The notes below the pieces were generated by a model. The model worked only from the letters and a program-made list of their open reading frames with translations. It was not told the origin of the DNA and ran no database searches. Below, one piece after another: positions 46,044-58,446 of a stretch of DNA of 64,000 nucleotides; position 1 is the first letter of the stretch, and each line of letters starts with the position of its first letter. This DNA comes from Corylus avellana. Taxonomy: Eukaryota; Streptophyta; Magnoliopsida; Fagales; Betulaceae. The position numbers were made by a program, and so were the translations under genes. The stretch spans positions 7,776,254-7,840,253 of the forward strand of contig NC_081546.1 of the NCBI RefSeq assembly GCF_901000735.1, read 5' to 3'.

Positions 46044-48684
46044 ATGGCGGATCCCTACTACAGATACAGTGCATCCGAGGACAGAGGTAGCCCTAATTCC
46101 ACTGATTCTAAATTTCATAAAACCCCATGATTATTCAACCTCTCGAAACATAGGGATAATTTTCTCACACTCCGCTTGGTTGCCAAGAAAACGGAATTTA
46201 ACTAATTTGATTAGTTAGTGGAGTCAAACAAAATAGGACTCAGCTTTGCATATTTCCTTTATTTTCTCTAAAATTCTCAGAATCCAAACTTTGCGTTACT
46301 TCTTGAATTATAAGCTCTATCTTTGCATGATGGACATGCGTTTAAGGTGAACCCCTATTGGTTTCTGTGATGATTATTGTTCAAATTGATAGTAAATTAG
46401 ACTGTTCTGGTATGAAATTAATTTAGAGTTGATGTTGTCCTCATGATAGAATGCAAGTTTGTCTTTCTATTTGTGTATTGTTGTACAATTGATAGTAACA
46501 TAGTTTTTTTGGCGTTTATTTTAGTATCCAGTGTTGCAAGGCCCAGCTTTCCTGGCTACCTGTCGGCTGAAGCACCACCATTGCCGTCTTATCCGAATTT
46601 GGGCTCTACTAATTTGCTTGCTGCTTCTTCAAATTTCCTGCAGAAAGATGTAAGCAAATGAGAGCTAGGGCCTGAGTTATTATATCTATAATATGTGTAA
46701 CAAAGATATGTCTTGTGTGGCTTTAGGTGCAGATAAACTCATTGCAACCTGGTGCATATCACTTTGATGATATTTCGGGTGCTGGAGCTCGTCCTGATCC
46801 TGGTCTTGGTGGTGTAACGGCAGTAGCTAGCACTAATGGCTTCCCGTCTCCTCTAGAAGATCCAAACCAAAGACGAGATGTTGCACCAGGCGTTAGTCCG
46901 GGAATTCGTTCCATGAGTAATGAAATACCTAGCTCTTTGAGAAGCGGTGATGGCTTCCCAGTTCCAGCTAGGGAATCAAATGTTCTGTTTGTTGATAAAC
47001 TTCCAAATGACTGTACCAGAAGAGAAGTGGGTCGTATCCTTTGTATTGTGTTTGTGCATAAGCATGTCTATGTTATTGTTTCGTGACATCTTCTGCTTCT
47101 CAGTGCTATATTGGACCATTGCAAGAGGAATTCAAGTACCAGTGAGAATTTTGATTGCATAACGTTTTCATCCATTATTTGGTGAGAACTGTTTCTAAAT
47201 GAAAGAAATGTGCTTTCTTTTTGATAAGGAAAAAAGAAAAAAGAACAAGAATTAGAAATGTGCCTTCTGAGTTATGGAGCTTTTACGCAAATGTTCCTGA
47301 AGATTAATTAGCTATATTGCTTTCTGCTGTCATTTGGAACCTTGACTTATGATAATAGATCTTTTCCGTCCATTTATTGGCTATAAAGATATTAAAGTTA
47401 TTCACAGGGAGCCCAGACGTGTAAGTCTACAGATTTACCTTCTTCTATTTTCTTTCTTTACTTTTTCCCCCCTTGAGTCTTGAATACTGAAATTCCTTTG
47501 ACCTTGTGTATGAAATATAAGTTCAACGTTGCTCTTTTATTTTTGTTCTTGTTGCATTGAAAAAATGAGGAGTAGTTAACTGCCTTCAGTGTTATCATCC
47601 TCTTTTTTTCTTTTTTTCCTCTTTGTGCATGTGTTTGAGAGAGGGAGAGATATTGGTGTGTGTGTGTCTGTGAGAGTTAGCAGCATTGATTTGTCTTATG
47701 TTGCTTGCCTAAAGGTTTGTGTTTTGTTGTTGCGTAAAATAGAATAGAATCCAATGATTATTAAGTCTACTTGGCGATATTTTTTAAGAACTTGATTTCC
47801 TTTTATTTGAAACCAGTCCAATGTGGTAAATCACAAGAAATCCTAGAAAGTAATGTTTGACGTTTTTTTACATTCCTGAGAAGTTCTGCTCATTTATTCT
47901 TTAGACAAGAATGAAGATCTAATTAGAGACAGTCATTTGATCTGTTCAAGTTTTGCTAATTTGGTCACCTAGGCCTCTATTATAATTATCATATTTTACA
48001 ACTGCTGGGTTTCAGCTTATTAGCAGATTTTCTGTTCATGTCACAATTGTCATTGCATATATCCAAGCAATTCTCTTGTGCATATCTTCTTGTCATTATT
48101 TTCTTTTCAGGGTGAATAGCTAATGTTGCTACACATGTTTTGAAAATAAAACATTTTCATGGCATCTTCTTTTGATTCTTTTTTCATGGCAGAGTGGAGA
48201 TAAGGCTAAGGTTTTGTGCTTTGTGGAGTTTGCTGACTCTAAATGTGCTCTGACTGCCCTGGAAGCTATTCAAGGTAAGTCATATATAATAATTTATGAT
48301 CATTTGAGATGTAAAACTGCTAATACTTGTGGGGATAGCCTTTTATTCCTTGGAAGCTTTAAGAGATCATGGAACAAGGAAACAGAACATCTCTTTGTTG
48401 TATAAAATAAATTTTGGGTTACTTTATTTTAGATGTTTGATTTTTAATCTGGTAATGTACTTGTTGTATCATGCGTAATACAATTGATATCTGAAAATTC
48501 TCAATCAATATAAAGCCATCAGTGAATGCATCATTTAATCACGCTGCAAAATGTGGGATTTCCTTCAGGTTACAAATTTGATGACAAGAAACCTGACTCT
48601 TCTGCCTTGAGCATCCAATTTGCACATTTTCCATTCCGCCAACCATCTGATCATGATGAGGAACGCAATGCGGTCCCACGCTGA
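46044..48684 (+). CDS. Single-RRM RNA-binding protein, copy 1
   Basis: Six exons (46044-46086, 46525-46649, 46727-47033, 47359-47420, 48193-48274, 48569-48684) join in frame to 244 aa. Residues 1-139 are a low-complexity Pro/Ser/Gly-rich region starting MADPYYRYSASEDR. One RRM occupies about 140-235: RNP2 is LFVDKL (143-148), followed by GHLFRPFIGYKDIKVIHREP; RNP1 is KVLCFVEF (185-192); the end is SIQFAHFPFR. The layout and the REVGHLFRPF-GY block resemble plant nuclear-speckle RNA-binding proteins (NSR type), so a role in binding pre-mRNA or other nuclear RNA is expected (inference). Splitting exon 3 at GGTC|GTATCC restores the conserved His. Copy 1 has Q-R-R-D at residues 104-107 where copy 2 has Q-G-R-D. 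Confidence 0.88.
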
Positions 48685-48881
48685 CCACAAGTACCTGATC
48701 CTGGGATTACAATTGCTAAAAGAAAAATGCTTGTCCATTCTGAACTAAAATCAGTTTTGTCAAAGCTTGACCTTTGTCATGTGTATAATTGTGTGGTGGT
48801 GGTTGATTTTTCTTGATCATTTGTTCTGGTGCTTCAACGTTGTAGTTATACAAGTAAAATTTGTGCTGAGATATTTGACAA

Positions 48882-49122
48882 TTTTAAAAAGGACAGTTTG
48901 TCTATAAAATTGTCATGTCATTATTATCATGTGAGAAACATATGCTTTTTTTTAATAGCATGCGAGAAACACATGATTTTTTTAAATTGAATTTCATTTA
49001 ACTCTTTTAATGCTATTAGAAAGCATGTATTTCTTATATGCTCAAGAGACACGTGACAATTTTATAGACTAGGTCAGAAGAAATTTTCTACCCCAGTTTA
49101 GAAGAAAACTGTCATTTTAAAA
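48882..49122. mobile_element. Foldback MITE downstream of RRM copy 1
   Basis: TTTTAAAAAGGACAGTTTGT and CTATAAAATTGTCATGT on the left are mirrored by ACGTGACAATTTTATAGA and AAAACTGTCATTTTAAAA on the right. The same element lies at 53965-54205 in copy 2. Non-coding. Confidence 0.55.
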
Positions 49123-49258
49123 ATTAACAGTTTTTTGTAGTCGGATATACTTTTCCTGAGGAATTAATTAAGAATGTTATGTGATTATTCATTGTAGTAT
49201 GGTACATGGAATATTATATCATGCTTGTATATTTGAAGTCAATTCTGCGAAAAGACAG

Positions 49259-49643
49259 GGTTGTGCAGCTGTAAGTTTTATGCCAATGATGCTCCTAAAG
49301 ATGTTGCTGGCTTGAGCCCATTTCACGACGGTATGATCGGTAATGCATTGGTATGATTTTTTTGCCTTATTTCAAAGATGATAAATTGTTGCATGTAATG
49401 TTTTACTTTTGACTTGCATTAAAAGAGGGTTTATAGCATTACCATGTTTACGAGGGTTTACTAATTAAGTCGTGGACTTACCATTTCTGTATGTTTCCAC
49501 ATATAAAGCAATGAAACCTAGTCTTGGAGATGGTGTAGGAAGTCCCGTCGCCGAGAGTGACTTTGATGATCTAGCCTGATTTTTGTTTGGTGGTACGGAT
49601 GGTGCCGCTCATCTGAAAGATTACCTCGTGGAGATTGAGTAGT
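49259..49643 (+). pseudogene. Decayed exon remnants of an unidentified gene
   Basis: One segment reads CKFYANDAPKDVAGLSPFHD. A second, after an intron-like stretch, reads MKPSLGDGVGSPVAESDFDD, LA, a stop, then FLFGGTDGAAHLKDYLVEIE and a final stop. The codon-like composition and the single internal TGA suggest the last exons of a dead gene. The same remnants occur in copy 2 (about 54342-54727), where a 2-base insertion breaks the first segment further. I do not recognise the family. Confidence 0.35.
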
Positions 49644-50685
49644 CCTAATGCCTATTAGCAGTATGCCACGTGTCACTAAACAAAAGATTCAATTGTTTTA
49701 CCATGTAAAAGTATTGTCTCTCAACATCGGTGTAAAATAATTATAGAGAGGTCGTAATACAACATGTATACGAAGAGATGTATCGAGGTGTGGGATTGAC
49801 TATGCCTTAGTAAAATGCTAAGAGTTTTTGTTACAGTCCTTTAGTCCCCAAATCTATACATATCTTTCAGTAGTTTATTTTATTTAGATTTGTCTATATT
49901 TCTGTGTTAGTTTTTAGTTTCATGCAAGAGTTTTAATAACTTAACTCTAGTTTATGTTTCAATAAGAGATGCTGACTTAGCTCTAGCTCTCATATATGTA
50001 ATATGCAATGAATTCTCAATTTAAAGGGGGTTATGCTAAGAATGAAGGCATGAAAATAATTAATCACAAACTTTATGTTTGAAAGGTTTAGGTTCTCTCA
50101 AAATCTAAGGTCTAGGTTTTCTTAAAACCTAATTTATCCCGTTACGGACTTAGGTTCGTAACAGTTTTAATTGAAACAAATTATAGGAACTATTTGTGAT
50201 CTAGCACCGGACCGTCGTGCATGGTTTGGACGAAAATTATCACTTTGACTCACTTTGGATGATTATATCTGGGAGGCAAGACGGGCTCAAGCCTCAGGCG
50301 ACGTAGGCCCCCGAGGCCCCCCGATAAAACAAGGTTCTAATTAGTAATTGTAAAATAAAAGTTCTTTCTAAAAAAAATTATTTAATGTTCTAATATGATA
50401 AAACGTTAATAAATAGCCTCGAATTAAGGTCCGAAAAAAATTACTAATTGAAAGTCTAATTATTTACATTTATGAAAAGTCTCGATGTTGATAAATTCTA
50501 GAAAAGTGCTACTTTTGTTCACATTTCTAAGTCTTATTTTCACATTCCTCAAAAGTCTTCAAGGTGCATACCTTTTTTCTCCGATGTCAATTTGAATTAA
50601 ATGCTAAGAAGACAATGAAAATTTTTTAAAGTGCATAAATTCTCATATTTGCATTGTGCAGCAAATATAATTAATGGAAAATGGT

Positions 50686-50835
50686 AGGTGTTCTTATAGT
50701 GTCCTCTCAATTGTGATGTATCTTTTGAAATTATCCTTGAATTTGAGATTATTATTATTGACTTTTAGTCTATTGGTGATTTTAAAAGCCACATCACAGT
50801 TGGGAGGATACCAGGAAAACACTAGAAGAACACCT
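50686..50835. mobile_element. Short hairpin MITE, duplication copy 1
   Basis: AGGTGTTCTTATAGTGTCCT on the left pairs with ACACTAGAAGAACACCT on the right; the inner CAATTGTGATGT pairs with ACATCACAGTTG. Its core resembles the elements at 1279, 11831 and 57525. The copy in the second duplicate is at 56029-56178. Confidence 0.6.
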
Positions 50836-50881
50836 AACATTTCCCATAATTAAACGCTAAAAAATTCTTCAATGTCCAGCT

Positions 50882-50981
50882 NNNNNNNNNNNNNNNNNNN
50901 NNNNNNNNNNNNNNNNNNNNNNNNNNNNNNNNNNNNNNNNNNNNNNNNNNNNNNNNNNNNNNNNNNNNNNNNNNNNNNNNN
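50882..50981. other. Assembly gap of exactly 100 N
   Basis: A placeholder-length gap exactly between the two near-identical copies, indicating a scaffold join of unknown distance. Confidence 0.99.
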
Positions 50982-51126
50982 AACCGAAGTCCCGAAGTGT
51001 AACCAGAAGTACCGGCCAAAGCCCTTTTACCTGTCAAAACTGTGTCGTTTGAACCGGAGGACAGATAGCAACAATCAATGGCGTCTTAGGCCAAGCTCCA
51101 ACGAGTAGCTGAAGCTGATAGAAGCC

Positions 51127-53767
51127 ATGGCGGATCCCTACTACAGATACAGTGCATCCGAGGACAGAGGTAACCCTAATTCCACTGATTCTAAATTTCA
51201 TAAAACCCCATGATTATTCAACCTCTCGAAACATAGGGATAATTTTCTCACACTCCGCTTGGTTGCCAAGAAAACGGAATTTAACTAATTTGATTAGTTA
51301 GTGGAGTCAAACAAGATAGGACTCAGCTTTGCATATTTCCTTTATTTTCTCTAAAATTCTCAGAATCCAAACTTTGCGTTACTTCTTGAATTATAAGCTC
51401 TATCTTTGTATGATGGACATGCGTTTAAGGTGAACCCCTATTGGTTTCTGTGATGATTATTGTTCAAATTGATAGTAAATTAGACTGTTCTGGTATGAAA
51501 TTAATTTAGAGTTGATGTTGTCCTCATGATAGAATGCAAGTTTGTCTTTCTATTTGTGTATTGTTGTACAATTGATAGTAACATAGTTTTTTTGGCGTTT
51601 ATTTTAGTATCCAGTGTTGCAAGGCCCAGCTTTCCTGGCTACCTGTCGGCTGAAGCACCACCATTGCCGTCTTATCCGAATTTGGGCTCTACTAATTTGC
51701 TTGCTGCTTCTTCAAATTTCCTGCAGAAAGATGTAAGCAAATGAGAGCTAGGGCCTGAGTTATTATATCTATAATATGTGTAACAAAGATATGTCTTGTG
51801 TGGCTTTAGGTGCAGATAAACTCATTGCAACCTGGTGCATATCACTTTGATGATATTTCGGGTGCTGGAGCTCGTCCTGATCCTGGTCTTGGTGGTGTAA
51901 CGGCAGTAGCTAGCACTAATGGCTTCCCGTCTCCTCTAGAAGATCCAAACCAAGGACGAGATGTTGCACCAGGCGTTAGTCCGGGAATTCGTTCCATGAG
52001 TAATGAAATACCTAGCTCTTTGAGAAGCGGTGATGGCTTCCCAGTTCCAGCTAGGGAATCAAATGTTCTGTTTGTTGATAAACTTCCAAATGACTGTACC
52101 AGAAGAGAAGTGGGTCGTATCCTTTGTATTGTGTTTGTGCATAAGCATGTCTATGTTATTGTTTCGTGACATCTTCTGCTTCTCAGTGCTATATTGGACC
52201 ATTGCAAGAGGAATTCAAGTACCAGTGAGAATTTTGATTGCATAACGTTTTCATTCATTATTTGGTGAGAACTGTTTCTAAATGAAAGAAATGTGCTTTC
52301 TTTTTGATAAGGAAAAAAGAAAAAAGAACAAGAATTAGAAATGTGCCTTCTGAGTTATGGAGCTTTTACGCAAATGTTCCTGAAGATTAATTAGCTATAT
52401 TGCTTTCTGCTGTCATTTGGAACCTTGACTTATGATAATAGATCTTTTCCGTCCATTTATTGGCTATAAAGATATTAAAGTTATTCACAGGGAGCCCAGA
52501 CGTGTAAGTCTACAGATTTACCTTCTTCTATTTTCTTTCTTTACTTTTTCCCCCCTTGAGTCTTGAATACTGAAATTCCTTTGACCTTGTGTGCGAAATA
52601 TAAGTTCAACGTTGCTCTTTTATTTTTGTTCTTGTTGCATTGAAAAAATGAGGAGTAGTTAACTTCCTTCAGTGTTATCATCCTCTTTTTTTCTTTTTTT
52701 CCTCTTTGTGCATGTGTTTGAGAGAGGGAGAGATATTGGTGTGTGTGTGTCTGTGAGAGTTAGCAGCATTGATTTGTCTTATGTTGCTTGCCTAAAGGTT
52801 TGTGTTTTGTTGTTGCGTAAAATAGAATAGAATCCAATGATTATTAAGTCTACTTGGCGATATTTTTTAAGAACTTGATTTCCTTTTATTTGAAACCAGT
52901 CCAATGTGGTAAATCACAAGAAATCCTAGAAAGTAATGTTTGACGTTTTTTTACATTCCTGAGAAGTTCTGCTCATTTATTCTTTAGACAAGAATGAAGA
53001 TCTAATTAGAGACAGTCATTTGATCTGTTCAAGTTTTGCTAATTTGGTCACCTAGGCCTCTATTATAATTATCATATTTTACAACTGCTGGGTTTCAGCT
53101 TATTAGCAGATTTTCTGTTCATGTCACAATTGTCATTGCATATATCCAAGCAATTCTCTTGTGCATATCTTCTTGTCATTATTTTCTTTTCAGGGTGAAT
53201 AGCTAATGTTGCTACACATGTTTTGAAAATAAAACATTTTCATGGCATCTTCTTTTGATTCTTTTTTCATGGCAGAGTGGAGATAAGGCTAAGGTTTTGT
53301 GCTTTGTGGAGTTTGCTGACTCTAAATGTGCTCTGACTGCCCTGGAAGCTATTCAAGGTAAGTCATATATAATAATTTATGATCATTTGAGATGTAAAAC
53401 TGCTAATACTTGTGGGGATAGCCTTTTATTCCTTGGAAGCTTTAAGAGATCATGGAACAAGGAAACAGAACATCTCTTTGTTGTATAAAATAAATTTTGG
53501 GTTACTTTATTTTAGATGTTTGATTTTTAATCTGGTAATGTACTTGTTGTATCATGCGTAATACAATTGATATCTGAAAATTCTCAATCAATATAAAGCC
53601 ATCAGTGAATGCATCATTTAATCACGCTGCAAAATGTGGGATTTCCTTCAGGTTACAAATTTGATGACAAGAAACCTGACTCTTCTGCCTTGAGCATCCA
53701 ATTTGCACATTTTCCATTCCGCCAACCATCTGATCATGATGAGGAACGCAATGCGGTCCCACGCTGA
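51127..53767 (+). CDS. Single-RRM RNA-binding protein, copy 2
   Basis: Identical exon structure to copy 1, offset by 5083: 51127-51169, 51608-51732, 51810-52116, 52442-52503, 53276-53357, 53652-53767; 244 aa. The protein differs by at least Gly for Arg at residue 105; splice sites and the RRM motifs are unchanged. Intron and leader differences are single bases (for example GTAACC versus GTAGCC at the first donor). The promoter is cut off by the gap only about 145 bases before the ATG. If the duplication is an assembly artefact, this is the other allele of the same gene. Confidence 0.87.
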
Positions 53768-55595
53768 CCACAAGTACCTGATCCTGGGATTACAATTGCT
53801 AAAAGAAAAATGCTTGTCCATTCTGAACTAAAATCAGTTTTGTCAAAGCTTGACCTTTGTCATGTGTATAATTGTGTGGTGGTGGTTGATTTTTCTTGAT
53901 CATTTGTTCTGGTGCTTCAACGTTGTAGTTATACAAGTAAAATTTGTGCTGAGATATTTGACAATTTTAAAAAGGACAGTTTGTCTATAAAATTGTCATG
54001 TCATTATTATCATGTGAGAAACATATGCTTTTTTTTAATAGCATGCGAGAAACACATGATTTTTTTAAATTGAATTTCATTTAACTCTTTTAATGCTATT
54101 AGAAAGCATGTATTTCTTATATGCTCAAGAGACACGTGACAATTTTATAGACTAGGTTAGAAGAAATTTTCTACCCCAGTTTAGAAGAAAACTATCATTT
54201 TAAAAATTAACAGTTTTTTGTAGTCGGATATACTTTTCCTGAAGAATTAATTAAGAATGTTATGTGATTATTCATTGTAGTATGGTACATGGAATATTAT
54301 ATCATGCTTGTATATTTGAAGTCAATTCTGCGAAAAGACAGGGTTGTGCAGCTGTAAGTTTTATGCCAATGATGCTCCTAAAGATGTTGCTGGCTTGAGC
54401 CCATTTCACGACCGTATGATCGGTGTAATGCATTGGTATGATTTTTTTGCCTTATTTCAAAGATGATAAATTGTTGCATGTAATGTTTTACTTTTGACTT
54501 GCATTAAAAGAGGGTTTATAGCATTACCATGTTTACGAGGGTTTACTAATTAAGTCGTGGACTTACCATTTCTGTATGTTTCCACATATAAAGCAATGAA
54601 ACCTAGTCTTGGAGATGGTGTAGGAAGTCCCGTCGCCGAGAGTGACTTTGATGATCTAGCCTGATTTTTGTTTGGTGGTACGGATGGTGCCGCTCATCTG
54701 AAAGATCACCTCGTGGAGATTGAGTAGTCCTAATGCCTATTAGCATTATGCCACGTGTCACTAAACAAAAGATTCAATTGTTTTACCATGTAAAAGTATT
54801 GTCTCTCAACATCGGTATAAAATAATTCTAGAGAGGTCGTAATACAACATGTATACGAAGAGATGTATCGAGGTGTGGGATTGACTATGCCTTAGTAAAA
54901 TGCTAAGAGTTTTTGTTACAGTCCTTTAGTCCCCAAATCTATACATGTCTTTCAGTAGTTTATTTTATTTAGATTTGTCTATATTTCTGTGTTAGTTTTT
55001 AGTTTCATGTAAGAGTTTTAATAACTCAACTCTAATTTATATTTCAATAAGAGATGCTGACTCAGCCCTAGCTCTCATATATGTAATAAGCAATAAATTC
55101 TCAATTTAAAGGTGGTTATGCTAAGAATGAAGGCATGAAAATAATTAATCACAAACTTTATGTTTGAAAGGTTTAGGTTCTCTCAAAATCTAACGTCTAG
55201 GTTTTCTTAGAACCTAATTTATCCCGTTATGGACTTTGGTTCGTAACAGTTTTAATTGAAACAAATTATAGGGATCTAGCACCGGACCATAGTGCATGGT
55301 TTGGACGAAAATTATCACTTTGACTCACTTTGGATGATTATATCTTGGAGGCAAGACGGGCGACGTAGGCAGTCATTTGAGGCTCCCCAATAAAACAAGG
55401 TTCTAATTAGTAATTGTAAAATAAAAGTTCTTTCTAAAAGAATTGTTTAATGTTCTAATATGGTAAAACGTTAATAAATAGCCTCGAATTAAGGTCGGAA
55501 AAAAATTACTAATTGAAAGTCTAAGTATTTACATTTATGAAAAGTCTCGATGTTGATAACTTCTAGAAAAGTGCTACTTTTGTTCACATTTCTAA

Positions 55596-55870
55596 GGCTT
55601 TGTTTGGTAATGGGGATGGGGTTGGCCCAAACCCTGTTCATCACCATTTCCCAAAAAAATCAACATCAAAACATTCTAACTTTTTCACTTTTAATATTAA
55701 ATCATTCACTTTTTATTATTATTCAAATAAAAAAATCACTACAAAACAAAACTTTTTCACTTTTCCATACCACTTTTTCATTTTTTTTTTATACCAAATA
55801 TTCTTACTTTTTTTCACATCAATTTACATCAACTACAGTGTTTAGGCCATCCCATTTGCCAAACACCCCC
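55596..55870. mobile_element. Harbinger/Tourist MITE, present in copy 2 only
   Basis: Ends GGCTTTGTTTGG and CCAAACACCCCC are imperfect inverted repeats, flanked by TAA on both sides (55593-55595 and 55871-55873). Copy 1 has the intact empty site TTCTAAGTC with one TAA. Insertion with a 3-bp TAA duplication is typical of PIF/Harbinger MITEs. 275 bp, T/A-rich interior, no gene. Confidence 0.88.
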
Positions 55871-56389
55871 TAAGTCTTATTTTCACATTCCTCAAAAGTC
55901 TTCAAGGTGCATACCTTTTTTCTCCGATGTCAATTTGAATTAAATGCTAAGAAAACAATGAAAATTCTTTGAAGTGCATAAATTCTCATATTTGCATTGT
56001 GCAGCAAATATAATTAATGAAAAATGCTAGGTGTTCTTATAGTGTCTTCTCAATTGTGATGTGTCTTTTGAAATTATCGTTGAATTTGAGATTATCATTA
56101 TTGACTTTTAGTCTATTGGTGATTTTAAAAGCCACATCACAGTTGGGAGGATACCAGGAAAACACTAGAAGAACACCTAACATTTTCCATAATTAAACGC
56201 TAAAAAATTCTTCAATGTCCAGCTCTTTTTTTTTATTTTTTTTTATTATTATTTTATTCTAGTACAATTCAGTACTCTTTATAACTTTCCATTTTTATCT
56301 TTATTTTTCCCTTCAAGTCTTATTCGAAAATTGAAATCTTCTCATCTCCTCCAATTCGATAATTTTCCAACAATCCACAATTCAGGCCC

Positions 56390-56760
56390 TTGACGATGAG
56401 AGTTTGCAAAAAATTGTCTTAATCTTAAAAGATTTTCTAGAACATGATATCTATTATGATACTGATTGTTTAGATTTATTTTTAAAACTAGAAATTTTAA
56501 AAGAAATTTTACAAATAAAAGAACGTTCTCCAATTGACATATTAAATTATGTAAAAACACTTAATTATTTTTTATTTCAAATGCATGTATCACTAATAAA
56601 ATTTTATTGACAATACTTATTACAGTTGCTTATGTAGAAAGTAAGAAGCATGATTAGTAAAACTTGAATATAAAAACCTAATTAGTAACGACTCTCCATG
56701 CTCGGAGGATTCACCTTTTGGCCGGAATTAATAATCAATTTTACAAATTCTTTATATATT
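56390..56760 (+). pseudogene. hAT transposase fragment
   Basis: Plus-strand reading LDDESLQKIVLILKDFLEHD, then LDLFLKLEILKEILQIKER, SPIDILNYVKTLNYF, then after a stop LTILITVAYVESK. This follows the C-terminal part of plant hAT transposases, where an LDLF-EL-LK-L stretch, then IDILN-IK, then LTIPVTVAS-ERSFSKLK occur. Stops and a broken dimerisation segment show it is dead. GC-rich AGGCCCCC motifs at 50300 in copy 1 (degraded near 55380 in copy 2) may be the 5' edge of the same element (inference). Confidence 0.55.
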
Positions 56761-58446
56761 TTTTATTCAACACATTGTAATTATTTTCAAATTATTTTTT
56801 AGATGCCACATTATGCAATATTATTATAGTAGGCTAAGTTATTGAGGGATATATGATTTTGTTTTTCCTTCTTGTCGCTTATAGTAGGCCTATCCACTTC
56901 ATAGATTGTGGCATGGTTCATGCCACCAATTTGGGGAGAGAACAAGATGAATTACAAATTAAACTATAAAAGAAGGTGATTGGAGCTTGAGAGAGATATG
57001 TATGTAAATTCTTTGATCATTGCATATGTGACCTCACTTAACTTTAGCTCCCCCAAAAAACAAAAAAGTAAATCATATTAAACACTCTTTTATGGGTTAT
57101 TGTCACTCTGTTGTGGCAGGAAAGTTGCCTATTACTTTAGGCAGCAAAATGACTAGGGCTATTTAGGGTGTCATCATTAATAATCTTGACTTAATAGGCA
57201 AAGAAAGAGATGGAAGTAACCAAAATTAAACAATTGCTATATTCCAAAATGCACAGAAACACAGGTATATTGTGTTTAGGATTTGGCTCAAGTGTTATAA
57301 AAAAAATTAATGGAAATTTTGTATGGTTTTTTTAATGGTTAGTTTAGTTTAATTCTCTTTCGTTAACTTAGAATTAAATCTGAACCGTTAAAAAACTGCG
57401 GAATATCTAACGATCTAGGTCTGTTTTAGATGAGATCTCTATTTATATTCACATATATAGTACAAGAATAATGTTATAGGAATTCAAAGTAATGAGTGCT
57501 TGTGTGTGAGAACTAATGGTAAAAGTCTCTCGTGTCCCTCCAAGAACTCCAAGAATAATTTGACTCTTAAAATTGAGATTAAACTTGTGATTGATCACTA
57601 TTGAATTTTGATTAAGTGGTGATTTTAAAAGTTACCTCACTTTTAGAAAGACACAAGAGTGACTTCTAAAATTATTCAGAAAAAAAAAAAAAAAAGAAAA
57701 AATAGTGGAAAAACGCAACACAATCACATGAAGCATCTTTGTAACCTGTTGGTAGCCCTGAATATATCAACTTCCATGCCAGTTCTCTTAACAATTTGTG
57801 ATGGTTCCAAAGATTGATTTCCCATTGTACAAGTTAATCCAAAAACTACAACATTTTATCCTCTAAATGAACTTCTCTTTAAACTCTGAGCATCAATTCT
57901 ACCAATAAAATTAACTAATTTAAATGGTTAAACTTTTGTGTCCAGATCATGAAATACTCAGCATCGAACAAAAGACAAGGTCTAGGCACTAGACATCAAG
58001 TGAAGAAATTTTCCCACTTCCAACCTACACTCAGTAACATGCAATGCAATCAAATCAAGAAGTAGTCATCTGCTAGTCTCTTGCTAGTCTAAATCAGAAG
58101 ATGCATATGCATAAAAGAAAAATGAAAAGCATTGTCAATCAAACTTAAAAGAAAGACCATATATAGGAGGAATCTTGCTTTACAAAAGAATGCCACAAAA
58201 GAATAGCAAGTTGCTGAATTCTATTAATGATGAATCTCTTATTTGGTAATTGGAAGTATGGAACCAAGTTAAGACATGTCACTGTGAATCTGTGATGTTT
58301 CAAGTATAAATTAAGCCTACGAAGACTACAACCATCCCCATTTGTGGAAGGGAAGGGACAACTATGGTTACCTTGTACAACATAATGATGAATGACTTGT
58401 ATAAAACAACTAGGAGAATGAATGAGCAAAAGACCAACTATTTTCA
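56761..58446. other. Spacer between hAT fragment and HARBI1-like gene
   Basis: No gene seen. About 57525-57665 is another member of the short hairpin MITE family (left GTCTCTCGTGTCCCTCC, right GAAAGACACAAGAGTGAC, core GTGGTGATTTTAAAAG). An A-run lies at 57681-57695. The 3' UTR of the minus-strand gene at 58447 should fall in about 58150-58446. Confidence 0.5.

Larger units (their letters stand above)
45899..50881. repeat. Copy 1 of a 5-kb near-identical duplication
   Basis: This interval matches 50982-56224 with a constant offset of 5083 bases through the whole RRM gene and only scattered single-base changes (for example 46868 A versus 51951 G). Copy 1 ends abruptly in CAATGTCCAGCT at a 100-N gap, while copy 2 continues past the same point. 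The first base of copy 2 corresponds to 45899. Confidence 0.92.
50982..56224. repeat. Copy 2 of the 5-kb near-identical duplication
   Basis: Matches 45899-50881 end to end. Differences become denser past 54100 and include a 275-bp MITE at 55596 that is absent from copy 1. The sequence continues beyond the point where copy 1 stops. Confidence 0.92.
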
